From Elusimicrobia bacterium GWA2_51_34 (GTDB lineage: Bacteria > Elusimicrobiota > Elusimicrobia > Elusimicrobiales > UBA9959), in NCBI GenBank assembly GCA_001799565.1, contig MGTS01000037.1, forward strand, positions 26,064 to 90,063: a stretch of DNA of 64,000 nt. The letters are read 5' to 3'. Below are positions 9,379 to 17,808 of the stretch, in pieces. The position numbers were made by a program, and so were the translations under genes. The notes beneath the pieces are model-generated. The model saw only the letters and a program-made list of their open reading frames with translations. It was not told where the DNA came from and ran no database searches. Position 1 is the stretch's first letter. Each line of letters starts with the position of its first letter.

Positions 9379-9419
9379 TGCGCTTATAATAAAACCCTAA
9401 CCTTGCCGCAGCTTATAAA

Positions 9420-10010
9420 TTAAAGCCGGGAGCCGACCACAAACATAAACCCCAGATTATCGGCTGAATCAAGGCTGAAATTTCCACCCCGCATATTAAA
9501 AACGTGGTTCCAGCGGGCTTCAAAAGAGGCTGTAGAGCCGCGCCAGAACGGATAGCTAACCCCCCCGCCAAGCAGCAGGCCGGGGCTGGTGCCGGAGGCC
9601 GAAGAACGGGAAACGCCGGCGCTTCTAAATGAGGTTTGCGCCCATTGATAAAGCCCGACTCCGGTAAAACCATAGTAAGAACGCCCGTTCCGCGAATAAA
9701 ACGCCTTCAGATACGGAACAAGCGAGAAAATTTTTATTTTAAGGTCGGGTAATTTTCTGTTTTCATGGCTCATAGACAGAGAACTGTCAAGGCCGTAACT
9801 CAGCAGCTTATCCAGGGTTTTTTCAACCGACACTTTTACAGCCGGGGAAGGCTTGAAACCGGCGCCCGTATCCCCCCAAAGTCCGCCGGCAGGAAAGTCT
9901 ATGCCGCCGCCGGCTGACAGACTGTAATCCGAAGCCGAAGCGGGAACCACGGCGAACACGGCGGTAAAGCCAAACAAAAAAAACAAAAGTCCGGCAGCCG
10001 GATAACCCAC
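9420..10010 (-). CDS. Predicted outer-membrane beta-barrel protein
   Basis: 196 aa starting at GTG, directly after the stop of the gene before it (TAAGTG). Signal peptide (GLLFFLFGFTAVFAVVPASASD), then alternating Gly/aromatic strands and a C-terminal strand ending VVGSRL, typical of 8-stranded OmpA/OmpW-like barrels. No specific family recognised. It is translationally coupled to the coiled-coil protein upstream, suggesting that both act in the cell envelope. Confidence 0.65.
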   Translation of the reverse strand: MGYPAAGLLFFLFGFTAVFAVVPASASDYSLSAGGGIDFPAGGLWGDTGAGFKPSPAVKVSVEKTLDKLLSYGLDSSLSMSHENRKLPDLKIKIFSLVPYLKAFYSRNGRSYYGFTGVGLYQWAQTSFRSAGVSRSSASGTSPGLLLGGGVSYPFWRGSTASFEARWNHVFNMRGGNFSLDSADNLGFMFVVGSRL

Positions 10011-10478
10011 TTATTTTCCACCCTCCAGAGCCGGTGTTTCAGACGGCGTCATTGGTTTAATTTTCTTTTCCGGAGCGGGATGATCTTTTTTAAACCGCAC
10101 CATTTCTTTCCCATGAGCGTCTTTTAAAGACTGCACAGCCTGCCTGTGTTCCTTTTTCTTCGCCCTTATGTCGCCGCGCGTTTCCGGCGCGGAAGAAACT
10201 TTCATCTGTTTAAGCTCTTCCTGCTGTTTTTTCTTCAGCTCGGCCACAGCCCGGCCCTGCTTCATTTTTAATTCCTCAATGGTGGCGGGAACCGCCGAAA
10301 CCGGAGCTGTTGAAATAACGGAAGGGGCCAAGAGAGCTTCATTCTCCCGTTCAGCGCCGGGGCGCGCGGCGGCGCCGTCTACTGGCGGCACTCCTGAAAC
10401 AGGCGGAACCGGGGAATTCTGAGCGTAAACGCCGGCGCTTAAAAAGCCGATAGCCAGCAGCAATATTATCTTTTTCAT
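10011..10478 (-). CDS. Secreted Lys/Glu-rich coiled-coil protein
   Basis: 155 aa from the ATG at 10478, which has AAGGAG at good spacing; an upstream in-frame start at 10544 lacks one and would spoil the signal peptide. Signal peptide MKKIILLLAIGFLSAGVYA, Pro-rich stretch, then a charged helix (MKQGRAVAELKKKQQEELKQMK) predicted as coiled coil. Function unknown; possibly a periplasmic partner of the following barrel. Confidence 0.65.
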   Translation of the reverse strand: MKKIILLLAIGFLSAGVYAQNSPVPPVSGVPPVDGAAARPGAERENEALLAPSVISTAPVSAVPATIEELKMKQGRAVAELKKKQQEELKQMKVSSAPETRGDIRAKKKEHRQAVQSLKDAHGKEMVRFKKDHPAPEKKIKPMTPSETPALEGGK

Positions 10479-10526
10479 TTTATTCTCCTTAATCATTTTC
10501 AACTCAGGTGGATATGCCGCAGGAAC

Positions 10527-10651
10527 GATGATAATTGATAGCAAGAAAAAGCAAAAGAAAGCAATTGAATGCCACAGAAAACAAGAACATAAAATATTTT
10601 TCTTTCTTACTAGCAGTAGCTTTCAGTAGCTTTCTGTAGCTTTCTGTAGCC
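10527..10651. repeat. Array H5 (GCAAAAGAAAGC / TGTAGCTTTC)
   Basis: The left arm (about 10527-10572) is the reverse complement of part of H22 (about 47946-47994, TGGCATTCAATTGC words). The right part holds four 10-bp AGTAGCTTTC/TGTAGCTTTC units (10612-10651). Confidence 0.75.
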
Positions 10652-10677
10652 CTAATTTTCCATTGATAAAACAGCCC

Positions 10678-11760
10678 TCAGCCTGAACCAGGAACCACTC
10701 CTGTTCCCGCTTTTATTTTATCAAGACTGTAAACGCCGGCGCGCGAAATAAAGCCGGCGCCGCGCATACCGCTGCCTTTTATAAAAAACGGGATATCCAG
10801 GTCTATAAAATCAAAACCGCCGAGCCCGCCGGCGAATTGCGCCGAAACGCCTGAAGCGAGCTCGCTCTCAAGCATTTCCCCCATCATCAGTTTTACGCCC
10901 TTTGCCCTGGCAAGCGCCCAAACCTCGCGCGCCTTTATAAAACCGAACTTGGTCAGCTTTATGTTCACGGCCGTAACCGCTTTGGCGGCCAGCAGCCGAA
11001 AAACATCGTTAACGCTGTAAGCGCTCTCATCGGCGCACACGGGCATTTTCAGATTTTTTGAAAGCGAGGCCAGGCCTTCAAAATCGTCCTTCGCCACCGG
11101 CTGTTCAAAAACAGCGGGCACAATGCCCCTTTTTTCAAGAGCCCGGATAAATTTGCCGGCCTCCCGCGCGGTGTAGGCGCAATTGGCGTCAAGGTAGATA
11201 TCGCAGCCGGGCGCGGATTCCCGCACCGCCTCAAGCCTGCGTATATCCTCGTCAAAATCAATGCCCACTTTTATTTTAAAAGCTTTAAATCCCCTGCGCC
11301 TCATTTTAAGCGTGAAGGCGCGGGCCTCGGCCGCCCCGCCGATCACAACGGTAACGTCGGTTTTAAGGCGGGGCTCGGCGGCGCCAAAATATTGCCAGAG
11401 CGAAATGCCAAGCCGGCGGGTTACCAGGTCCAGCATAGCGGCTTGCACCGCGGTCAAAGCCGCCCGGCGAGAGTCCAGCATTTCCTCAAGCGCGCAGAAA
11501 AGCTTAAGGTAATCGGCTGAATCTTTGCCCTCAAGGTAATTCGCGGCCATGGCCAGGCCTTCACGCGTGCCCCGCAGAGTTTCTCCGGTAACATGGCTTG
11601 CCACCGCGGCTTCGCCCCAGCCGGTAAAACCGTCTTTTGACTTTATGGAAAAAAGAGCGTTTTCAAGGCTTTTATGGCTGCCGCTTGAAATGGTAAATGG
11701 GGTGAACAAATCCGCCCGCAGGACGCGTTCGGCGCAACCGGTTATAAGCGAAGTTTTCAT
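10678..11760 (-). CDS. Enolase-superfamily dipeptide epimerase (L-Ala-D/L-Glu epimerase type)
   Basis: 360 aa. The muconate-lactonizing-enzyme-like barrel has the expected residues: KIKVG (KxK general base), metal ligands in DAN, FEQP and DES, the second base in NIKLTK, and a late DLDIP resembling the DxD motif of dipeptide epimerases. These enzymes epimerise L-Ala-D-Glu released from peptidoglycan so it can be recycled, which fits MurQ and the PBP4-type enzyme elsewhere in the window. Exact substrate is inferred. REP-like repeats have landed just upstream of its start. Confidence 0.8.
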   Translation of the reverse strand: MKTSLITGCAERVLRADLFTPFTISSGSHKSLENALFSIKSKDGFTGWGEAAVASHVTGETLRGTREGLAMAANYLEGKDSADYLKLFCALEEMLDSRRAALTAVQAAMLDLVTRRLGISLWQYFGAAEPRLKTDVTVVIGGAAEARAFTLKMRRRGFKAFKIKVGIDFDEDIRRLEAVRESAPGCDIYLDANCAYTAREAGKFIRALEKRGIVPAVFEQPVAKDDFEGLASLSKNLKMPVCADESAYSVNDVFRLLAAKAVTAVNIKLTKFGFIKAREVWALARAKGVKLMMGEMLESELASGVSAQFAGGLGGFDFIDLDIPFFIKGSGMRGAGFISRAGVYSLDKIKAGTGVVPGSG

Positions 11761-11771
11761 ATCGGTGTCGT

Positions 11772-11809
11772 AGGCTCAATAGGGGACGTCAAGGCTCAAT
11801 AGGGGACGT
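11772..11809. repeat. Tandem 20-bp duplication of the RAYT-unit end
   Basis: AGGCTCAATAGGGGACGT occurs twice, at 11772-11789 and 11792-11809, between the epimerase start and the RAYT unit. It looks like a duplicated end or target of the element. Confidence 0.75.
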
Positions 11810-12829
11810 TGCTTAAACGCTTAAATGCTCCGCTTTTGCTATCTCCCTGCCTTTATACGCCAGGTATGAGACGGCCCCGGAACTTATCCTGAGCTCCTTC
11901 ATTAATACCGCACCGTTTACCCTGGCACTTGTTTTGCGCAGATAACAATATAATGCTCGCCCGCGCCCTATTCGTGACTGCCTGCTTGAACTAAGCAACT
12001 CCTCTTTGGTCACTCCCGTAATCCGCTCTACTTCGCTCAGCACTTCCTCTTTTGTCATCCGCTCTGAAAACATTCCCTCTTCGGTTTCCTTAAGAATACT
12101 TTCAACAAAAGCGCCACTCCCCAGTATACGATCGTCAAACATCTCTCTTTCATCGGCCTTGCGGGCAACGTTAACCAACCCGCCTATGCTTCGCAAAAGG
12201 CCTCCACCGGAATATTCGCCCCTTTTGTAGCGGTTAAGTCTCTCACCGACAAACTGTTCATAGGCCAGACGTGCCTTCTGCCTATTGGAACCAAAATATT
12301 CCAACACTGCACAAATGTCTGTTATTCCATCCTCTTTACCGCCACACAACGCGCTATGTCCGCACCAGGGGTACGCCTTCAGTTCTTTCAAATTTCTCAC
12401 GATACGCGCCCTAAGCGGATTTAGGTGTATATAGGCAGTCAATTCAAGGAGATAAGGATCCTCCTCGCATAAAATTGCCTTATATCTGTTCTGGAATAGA
12501 TGCCCGGAACGCCTATACCGCACGTTAAAACCGACAGCATATCCGGTCATAAGCCGCCGCATAATCTCTGCAAGAGGACGCTTCCCCCTTAGTATTAACA
12601 GATGGAAGTGATTCGGCATCAAACACCAAGCCAGGCATTTACCCCCCGTTTTGTTGAGTGCGGCTTTGAGCCGTTTCAGGAAATCTTCGCGGTCCGCTTT
12701 ATCCCCGAATATTTCATGGCGTTCATTACCGCGTGACATTACATGATACAGGCCGCCTTCAATATCAATTCGTGCTTGTCGTGGCATATCCGGAATTATA
12801 CAACATTTAAGCGTTTAAGCAACGTCCCC
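11802..12829 (-). mobile_element. RAYT unit with perfect 26-bp terminal inverted repeats
   Basis: GGGGACGTTGC...CTTAAATG at 11802-11827 is repeated exactly in inverse orientation at 12804-12829; a third exact copy lies at 13989-14014. The single gene inside is a Y1 transposase whose last codons (HLSV-stop) lie within the left repeat. Degenerate RAYT and HTH fragments adjoin it. Confidence 0.85.
11813..12787 (-). CDS. REP-associated tyrosine transposase (RAYT, Y1 family)
   Basis: 324 aa. The N-terminal Y1 transposase domain shows GGLYHVMSRGNERHEIF, the HUH metal motif PNHFHLLI, and SGHLFQNRYKAI followed by YIHLNPLRA. The C-terminal ~80 residues (TKEEVLSEVERITGVTKEEL, GRALYCYL) resemble the DnaA domain IV-type HTH that many RAYTs carry. 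RAYTs cut and rejoin single-stranded DNA at REP palindromes, and the gene is flanked by matching repeats. It is full length without visible frame damage. Confidence 0.9.
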   Translation of the reverse strand: MPRQARIDIEGGLYHVMSRGNERHEIFGDKADREDFLKRLKAALNKTGGKCLAWCLMPNHFHLLILRGKRPLAEIMRRLMTGYAVGFNVRYRRSGHLFQNRYKAILCEEDPYLLELTAYIHLNPLRARIVRNLKELKAYPWCGHSALCGGKEDGITDICAVLEYFGSNRQKARLAYEQFVGERLNRYKRGEYSGGGLLRSIGGLVNVARKADEREMFDDRILGSGAFVESILKETEEGMFSERMTKEEVLSEVERITGVTKEELLSSSRQSRIGRGRALYCYLRKTSARVNGAVLMKELRISSGAVSYLAYKGREIAKAEHLSV

Positions 12830-12833
12830 CATA

Positions 12834-13001
12834 CTAAGACCACGCCAAACATTTATTGCCTGTTCTTTCCAGGTTTGTCTTAAACCGTAAAATAAAATCC
12901 TCGCAATCATCTTTCTTAATAAAAATCGCCTTTCGCTCATTGCCACGAGCGATTACATGGTATAACTGCCCGGCTATATCTATTCTTCCATGTCTTGGCA
13001 T
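12834..13001 (-). pseudogene. Truncated RAYT N-terminus
   Basis: 55 codons, MPRHGRIDIAGQLYHVIARG, then NKCLAWS-stop, clearly homologous to the first ~55 residues of the RAYT next door. It ends exactly where the right terminal repeat of that unit begins (12829-12833), so the complete unit appears to have inserted next to or into an older RAYT and removed its remainder. Confidence 0.85.
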
Positions 13002-13027
13002 ATCATCTTCCTAAAGTTGGTCAACTA

Positions 13028-13045
13028 GTCAACAACGTCCCTTAT
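13028..13045. repeat. REP-like half-site (GTCAACAACGTCCC)
   Basis: GTCAACAACGTCCCTTAT, the same word as at 9267 and 9358 in inverse orientation. It overlaps the stop codon of the HTH gene. Confidence 0.65.
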
Positions 13046-13401
13046 CGTTCCGCAGGCAAATTCATTGCACTCCTATACGGCGCAATTATTTTCCGTATGG
13101 TGGCAGCGCTTAACAGGCCCTTGAAAACCATTGAGATTGTTTCAGCGCACCAGGTGCCTTTATAGCGAAGATGTATCTCAACCGCTTTAGCTTTTAACTT
13201 CGGGTCCACACGGTGTATAGCTGAAATCTGTTTTATGGTTTTTCCATTATTAAGCCATAAATAAAAATTATTTCTAGACAACCCATGCGATTTGCAAAAA
13301 GCGGAAAGCGAGACGCCCCGGGCCTTTTCATTAGCCCAGGTTTCAAGAAGAACTTTTTTAAGTACGTTCTTAAGCGTCTTTCTTTTCTCGCGTTTAGTCA
13401 T
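13042..13401 (-). CDS. Transposase-like HTH protein (IS OrfA type)
   Basis: 119 aa, intact homolog of the fragment at 8284-8526. HTH region GVSLSAFCKSHGLSRNNFYLWL, then KGTWCAETISMVFKGLLSAATIRKII, reminiscent of the N-terminal DNA-binding part of IS3/IS481-like transposases. No catalytic DDE partner follows. Its ATG overlaps the end of the membrane-protein gene by 8 bp. It is probably an IS remnant, though its repeated pairing with a membrane gene is curious. Confidence 0.6.
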   Translation of the reverse strand: MTKREKRKTLKNVLKKVLLETWANEKARGVSLSAFCKSHGLSRNNFYLWLNNGKTIKQISAIHRVDPKLKAKAVEIHLRYKGTWCAETISMVFKGLLSAATIRKIIAPYRSAMNLPAER

Positions 13402-13882
13402 TTTTTTCCTTTTTCGACTGTCCTATTTCTGCTTTCGAATACAGGGACTTCTTTTCAAAAATTACTCTGGAAAGCAAATATCCCATAAAATACAAAGCTG
13501 GCATTACAACTGGCATCGATACAACATATATTATTCCTAAACTTGGCTCAAGACCGAGCGTAACATCTTGAACAATATTACGAGCCATATACACATAGCC
13601 CAGATATGTTACTATTGCACCTATAAGTCGGCACAAAGAATCTCTTATAACAAAACCAGATTTTAACATTCCCCATTTGATAAACATAAAGGATAGGACT
13701 ATAAAAGGGGTAGAATAAACCACATATATGAAAAGGTAACGTGGTGTTAAGCCATACATTATTAATGACATTACAGAATTGCTTATTCGAGGAATACCCA
13801 AAAGGAAGGGAGTAAAAAATGTTATTATTCCAAGCACAAGAAAAAACTTACGGAAGATGTTTGCAGATATATCTTCTTTCAT
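13394..13882 (-). CDS. Multi-pass membrane protein, possible orphan immunity protein
   Basis: 162 aa from the ATG at 13882, which has GGAGAGG at ideal spacing; the longer frame (13957) lacks one. About five membrane segments, no family recognised. It is AT-rich and lies between REP-like repeats (13028 and 13989) with an HTH fragment after it, the same layout as the toxin-associated membrane gene at 8551-8934. Because immunity genes often outlive their toxins, an orphan immunity role is a reasonable guess, no more. Confidence 0.55.
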   Translation of the reverse strand: MKEDISANIFRKFFLVLGIITFFTPFLLGIPRISNSVMSLIMYGLTPRYLFIYVVYSTPFIVLSFMFIKWGMLKSGFVIRDSLCRLIGAIVTYLGYVYMARNIVQDVTLGLEPSLGIIYVVSMPVVMPALYFMGYLLSRVIFEKKSLYSKAEIGQSKKEKND

Positions 13883-13988
13883 AAAAAACCTCTCCAACCT
13901 ACTGACAACACAAACATCCATCCCTATGGGCTCGTTCATGATACCCAAGAGGAACACCCATTTTAACCCCTGCAGATATTAGAACATG

Positions 13989-14036
13989 GGGGACGTTGCT
14001 TAAACGCTTAAATGCTTTGCTTCTGGCGATTTTTAA
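13989..14036 (-). pseudogene. RAYT 3'-end remnant with terminal repeat
   Basis: An exact third copy of the 26-bp RAYT terminal repeat (13989-14014), followed by about 20 bases similar to the 3' codons of the RAYT gene (GCCAGAAGCAAAGCATTT against GCAAAAGCGGAGCATTT), frameshifted. The rest is gone. Confidence 0.65.
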
Positions 14037-14146
14037 TTCCGGCTGGTACCAGCGCTTCCGACGCAGTGAATACATTTAAATACATAAAACAGGATAAAAG
14101 CAAGGCTGATTTTTAAGGAGATGCTCCGACATGATCCCCTATAAAA

Positions 14147-14176
14147 CTAAAAACCCGCTCTTCGCGGGTTTTCTCT
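14147..14176 (-). terminator. Rho-independent terminator downstream of the amylase
   Basis: AACCCGC, GAAGA loop, GCGGGTT followed by TTTAG on the minus strand, about 70 bases past the amylase stop. A run of T on the other strand makes it potentially bidirectional. Confidence 0.75.
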
Positions 14177-14244
14177 TCGCCCATAAGGCCGGGGCGCTTG
14201 CCATTAGGCGGGCAGCCCTGGGCTGACTATTAAAAAGTCAAGGC

Positions 14245-15504
14245 TTATTTTTTAGACCAGACCTTGTAACCGTTGCCCTGGACGGACAGGCTCCAGCCTG
14301 AGCCGGGATCCCAGCTCTGGTAGCCAAGTTTGACCGCCAGTTTATTATCTATTACAGCGGCGTATATATCCTGCGAAGCATGTACTATATTTACATTGCT
14401 GGAAGAGGTTATCCCCAAGGTTTTTCTTATCCCGGCAAGCTTTGTTATTTCGTTTTTTAGGCCCCAGTCAAAAAAATGCGACCAGAAGACGCACGGTATG
14501 CCGGGATGAGTTAAAATATAAGCGTAACCCTGTATCACCTTGTCGGAAGGGAAAGGCCAGGACTTGGAAGAACTAGCCTCAACGGTGGTATCGTGATTAT
14601 CCACGAAAGTCACGGCGTTGTCCGGCCACCAGCCGATAAGGCCGGAAGGTCGGCCGCCGGCGTCTTTCAGCCGCCAGTATTCTCCGGACGCTACGGCCTG
14701 CTGAAGTATGCCCTTGGTGGTAAAATCGAACACTTTTATCTCGCCGCCGACCGAATCCATCCAGTCGGTTAAAGCCTGCCTGTGCGGGTCGGTATTATTA
14801 AGGTCCAGGTCGTCCCATATCTCGGCCACGGCAAAAGCCGGTTTCGTGGCCTTGTTGTACATAAGCATGTATTTGGAACCATAACCCCGCGCAAAATCGT
14901 AGCGCCAGCCGTCGTAGCCTATAGAAGCCCTCAGCCAAGCCAGCCAGGCCGTTATAGCTTTCCGCACGGCGGCATTGGTATGGTCCAGGTCCCGCGCGAA
15001 AGGCACCCCCTTACCGGTATCCGCCGCTCCCTTGCCCTGTGCCCACTCGTCATCAGAGCAGACCGATTCAGGGCCCCACGCCGGGTCGGTGAAGTCGGCC
15101 CAATTCCCGGTGCCTACACGGTGATTGACAACGATATCAGCTATAACCTTAACCCCTTTGGCGTGCAAAGCTGTTATGGCCGAAGTAAGTTCTGCCGAAG
15201 AACCGTATCTGGAGTCCTGCGTATAAAGCCTTCTGGGCAGATAGCCCTCGTCGCTGGCCGAATCAGAAGAAGGCGGCAGCCAAACCAGGTTTATTCCCGC
15301 CTGGGACATATCGCCGGCCTTACTTTCAACAATATTCCACCAGGGGGAAGTCTTCCATGAAGACCAGTTAAAACCCTGGAGCATGATGGTAGAATCAAAT
15401 CTTGGGGGGGATGAGCCGAGGTTATGAGCGGAAGCGCAAAAAACCACGCCGCCTGAAAGAGGCAGCAACAATACTAAAGCGGCCAGTAGTTTTATTACTT
15501 TCAT
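14245..15504 (-). CDS. Secreted GH13 alpha-amylase (plant/archaeal-like subfamily)
   Basis: About 419 aa from MKVIKLLAALVLLLPLSGGVVFCASA; an ATG four codons upstream is equally possible. Hydrolyses alpha-1,4-glucans outside the cytoplasm. Seen: region I DIVVNHR, region II GWRYDFARGY (nucleophile Asp), region III AEIWDD (acid/base Glu), region IV FVDNHDT, all active-site residues present. The short (beta/alpha)8 barrel and the C-terminal SWDPGSGWSLSVQGNGYKVW resemble the compact plant-type amylases. It has its own terminator and stands alone between the island and lolD. Confidence 0.9.
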   Translation of the reverse strand: MKVIKLLAALVLLLPLSGGVVFCASAHNLGSSPPRFDSTIMLQGFNWSSWKTSPWWNIVESKAGDMSQAGINLVWLPPSSDSASDEGYLPRRLYTQDSRYGSSAELTSAITALHAKGVKVIADIVVNHRVGTGNWADFTDPAWGPESVCSDDEWAQGKGAADTGKGVPFARDLDHTNAAVRKAITAWLAWLRASIGYDGWRYDFARGYGSKYMLMYNKATKPAFAVAEIWDDLDLNNTDPHRQALTDWMDSVGGEIKVFDFTTKGILQQAVASGEYWRLKDAGGRPSGLIGWWPDNAVTFVDNHDTTVEASSSKSWPFPSDKVIQGYAYILTHPGIPCVFWSHFFDWGLKNEITKLAGIRKTLGITSSSNVNIVHASQDIYAAVIDNKLAVKLGYQSWDPGSGWSLSVQGNGYKVWSKK

Positions 15505-15552
15505 AACCCTGTACATATTTTTAGCATATATAAAGATTTTGTCAAGGGCCGA

Positions 15553-15670
15553 GAGGGCATAGAAGAAAGGGTATAGAGTAGAGGGGCTAGGGTATAGGGC
15601 AAGGAGTTCCTTATTTCCGCACCCCATCCCCTTTCTTTCACCCTTTACGCTTTACTTTTTACCCTTTACG
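15553..15670. repeat. Array H6 with loop AAGGAGTTCCTTAT
   Basis: Left arm GGGTATAG/GAGGGGCTAG words (15553-15600), loop at 15601-15614, right arm CCCTTTAC/CTTTACGC words (15625-15670). Fills the lolD-amylase gap. Confidence 0.8.
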
Positions 15671-16340
15671 TCTTCTGGCCGGACTCCAGCCTGCCGCCTG
15701 AAAGATGGAACACACGGTCGGCGTAAGAAACGAATTCCTCGTTATGGGTTACCATAAGCACCGCGGCGCCCAGCGAGTTGGCTTTTTTTAAATCATCCAG
15801 CACTATTCCGGCGTTATGCTTGTCCAGGTTGCCGGTAGGCTCGTCGGCTATCAGCAGGCCTGGGTTATTTGCGAGGGCTCTTAAAATGGCCGCCCGCTGC
15901 TTTTCGCCGCCCGAAATTTCCATGGGGAATTTATCCGCCAGCGCCTCAAGCCCGAAACGCTTTAAAAGCCCGCGTGCGCGCGCGGGATCGCTTCGCCCGG
16001 CGATCCGCGAGGGCATATCAATATTTTCAAGCACCGTGAATTCCGGCAAAAGCGAGTCAAACTGAAAAATGAAACCTATATTCTTAAGCCGCAGGGACGC
16101 CTTTTCTTTTTCGCCCAGAAGTTCAAGCTTGCGGCCGTAAAGGCGTATTTCCCCGCTGTAAGAATCATCAAGCAGACCGACAAGATTCAGGAATGTGGAT
16201 TTCCCGGAACCTGACGGCCCAAGGAGAACGATAAATTCCCCCTTGCGGGCGAAGAAATTTATTTCTTCAAGCACCTGCACCTGTTCATGGCCCTGCACAT
16301 AAGCTTTGCCCAGGTTTTCTATCTCAACGATCTTGTCCAT
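15666..16340 (-). CDS. lolD: Lipoprotein-releasing ABC transporter ATPase
   Basis: 224 aa. Walker A GPSGSGKST, signature ISGGEKQRAAILRAL, Walker B LLIADEPTGNLD, H-loop VTHNEEF. This MacB/LolD-type ATPase powers extraction of outer-membrane lipoproteins from the inner membrane. It follows the LolC/E permease, separated only by array H7, supporting LolD over other members of the subfamily. Confidence 0.9.
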   Translation of the reverse strand: MDKIVEIENLGKAYVQGHEQVQVLEEINFFARKGEFIVLLGPSGSGKSTFLNLVGLLDDSYSGEIRLYGRKLELLGEKEKASLRLKNIGFIFQFDSLLPEFTVLENIDMPSRIAGRSDPARARGLLKRFGLEALADKFPMEISGGEKQRAAILRALANNPGLLIADEPTGNLDKHNAGIVLDDLKKANSLGAAVLMVTHNEEFVSYADRVFHLSGGRLESGQKT

Positions 16341-16360
16341 ATCGGTAACTGTCCAGGTGG

Positions 16361-16439
16361 ATAGGCTGTAGGCAGTTAGACTGTTAGGTAAAACCCCGAT
16401 TTGACTAACAGCCTAATAGCCTACAGCCTTCAGCCTATC
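16361..16439. repeat. Heptad array H7 (TAGGCTG / CAGCCTA)
   Basis: TAGGCTG, TAGGCAG, TTAGACT face ACTAACA, GCCTAAT, AGCCTAC, AGCCTTC, AGCCTAT; textbook 7-bp phasing. Lies between lolC/E and lolD. Confidence 0.88.
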
Positions 16440-16446
16440 GCTTTTG

Positions 16447-17670
16447 CTATCCATAGCGAATAGCGTCCACGGGACTCACTTTTGAGGCCCGAAGCGCCGG
16501 ATAAACGGCGCTGAGCATGCAGAGCATGTAGCTTATAAAAACCGTGCCCAGCACATCGCGCAGTTTTATCTCCACCGGCACGCGGCTGATATAATAGATA
16601 TCGGATGGCAGCTCAACCAGCGGATAGCGCCCGATAAACAGCGAGAGCGCCAGCCCCAGAAGCACGCCAAGGCTTATGCCGGTTATGGCTATAAGGTTGC
16701 CCTCCCAGAAAAACACGCGCCTGATAAAAGCGGGACCGGCACCGATGGAGCGCAGTATGCCTATGTCGCGCAGTTTTTCCACGCTCATCATCAGCAGATT
16801 TGAGGCGATATTAAAAGTGGCCACCAGAATTATGAGCGCGAGCACCAGAGACATCATGAATTTTTCAAGCTTAAGCGCCGCGAAAAGCGTCTGGTTCATG
16901 TCGGCGTAGGTTTTAACCGTATACTGGAAACCGAGGCTTTTCTTAAGAGCGGCGGCCACGCGGCCCGCCAGTTCTATGTCGTCAAGTTTAATACCCAGAC
17001 CGTTGGTTCCGCCGTCAAGGTTAAAAAAGTCCCCCGCGTCTTTTACACCGCAGTAGGCCATGGTATTGTCAAATTCGTAATAGCCGGTGTGAAGAAGGCC
17101 CGCCACTTTAAACTTGCGCATTTTCGGGAAAATGCCTATGGACGTAGCCACGGATTTGGGAGACACTAAAATAACCTCGTCACCCAGCCACACTCCTATA
17201 TTTTTTGCCAGTTCCTCGCCAAGCATCAGGGCGGGAACAGGGGAACCGGTTCCCTTCAGCGCGTCCCAGGAGCCGGTTTTCAGCGAAGCCTTGAGATTGT
17301 TTATTGTAAACTCACGCTCGGGGTCAAGCCCTTTCACCACCACGCCGGTGGAACGGTCCCCAAAAGTAAGTATCGCCTGCCCGAGCACGAACGGGGAGAA
17401 GGCCTTCACATGCGGCTCTTTGGAAAGCGCGTTGGACAGGCGCGCCTGGTCCTGACCCCGCATGGGGCCGTAAATTAAAATATGCGCCTGTGCGTCAACT
17501 ATTTTCTGCTTGATGTCGGACTGGAAGCCGTTCATAACGGAGAGCGTGGTAATTAAGGCCGCCACCCCCACGGTAACGCCGGCCACGCCTATGAGCGTGG
17601 TCACCATGGAAAACAGGCCCTTTCTTTTGGCTTTCAGATACCGGTAGGCGATGAAGAATTCTGCAGACAT
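16447..17670 (-). CDS. lolC: Lipoprotein-releasing system permease LolC/LolE
   Basis: 407 aa from the ATG at 17670 (MSAEFFIAYRYLKAKRKGLFS); the upstream in-frame extension is just translated repeat H8. One N-terminal membrane helix, a MacB-like periplasmic domain (about 45-245) and three C-terminal FtsX-type helices. The N-terminal FIAYRYL and ISVL-like segments are typical of LolC/E. It works with LolD as a lipoprotein-releasing complex. Only one permease gene is visible, so a LolF-like homodimer arrangement is possible. Confidence 0.88.
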   Translation of the reverse strand: MSAEFFIAYRYLKAKRKGLFSMVTTLIGVAGVTVGVAALITTLSVMNGFQSDIKQKIVDAQAHILIYGPMRGQDQARLSNALSKEPHVKAFSPFVLGQAILTFGDRSTGVVVKGLDPEREFTINNLKASLKTGSWDALKGTGSPVPALMLGEELAKNIGVWLGDEVILVSPKSVATSIGIFPKMRKFKVAGLLHTGYYEFDNTMAYCGVKDAGDFFNLDGGTNGLGIKLDDIELAGRVAAALKKSLGFQYTVKTYADMNQTLFAALKLEKFMMSLVLALIILVATFNIASNLLMMSVEKLRDIGILRSIGAGPAFIRRVFFWEGNLIAITGISLGVLLGLALSLFIGRYPLVELPSDIYYISRVPVEIKLRDVLGTVFISYMLCMLSAVYPALRASKVSPVDAIRYG

Positions 17671-17677
17671 AAAGAGA

Positions 17678-17808
17678 GTGGTCAGTGGCCAGTGATTAGT
17701 GGCGAGTCGTACGGAATGAAGCGAAAAATCACCGGCTGAAATTAAGACATCGGATTTGCAATTCCCCCGCTGATCACTGGCCACTAACCACTGGTCACTG
17801 CTACTGGC
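17678..17808. repeat. Heptad array H8 (GCCAGTG / TGGCCAC)
   Basis: GTCAGTG, GCCAGTG, ATTAGTG (17681-17701) face TGATCAC, TGGCCAC, TAACCAC, TGGTCAC (17771-17798). Arms are separated by about 65 bases. Between lysS and lolC. Confidence 0.85.

Noticed and set aside
16447..17784. Longer N-terminus for the LolC/E permease
   Set aside because: The extra 38 codons are translated heptad array H8 and lie before the conserved LolC start.
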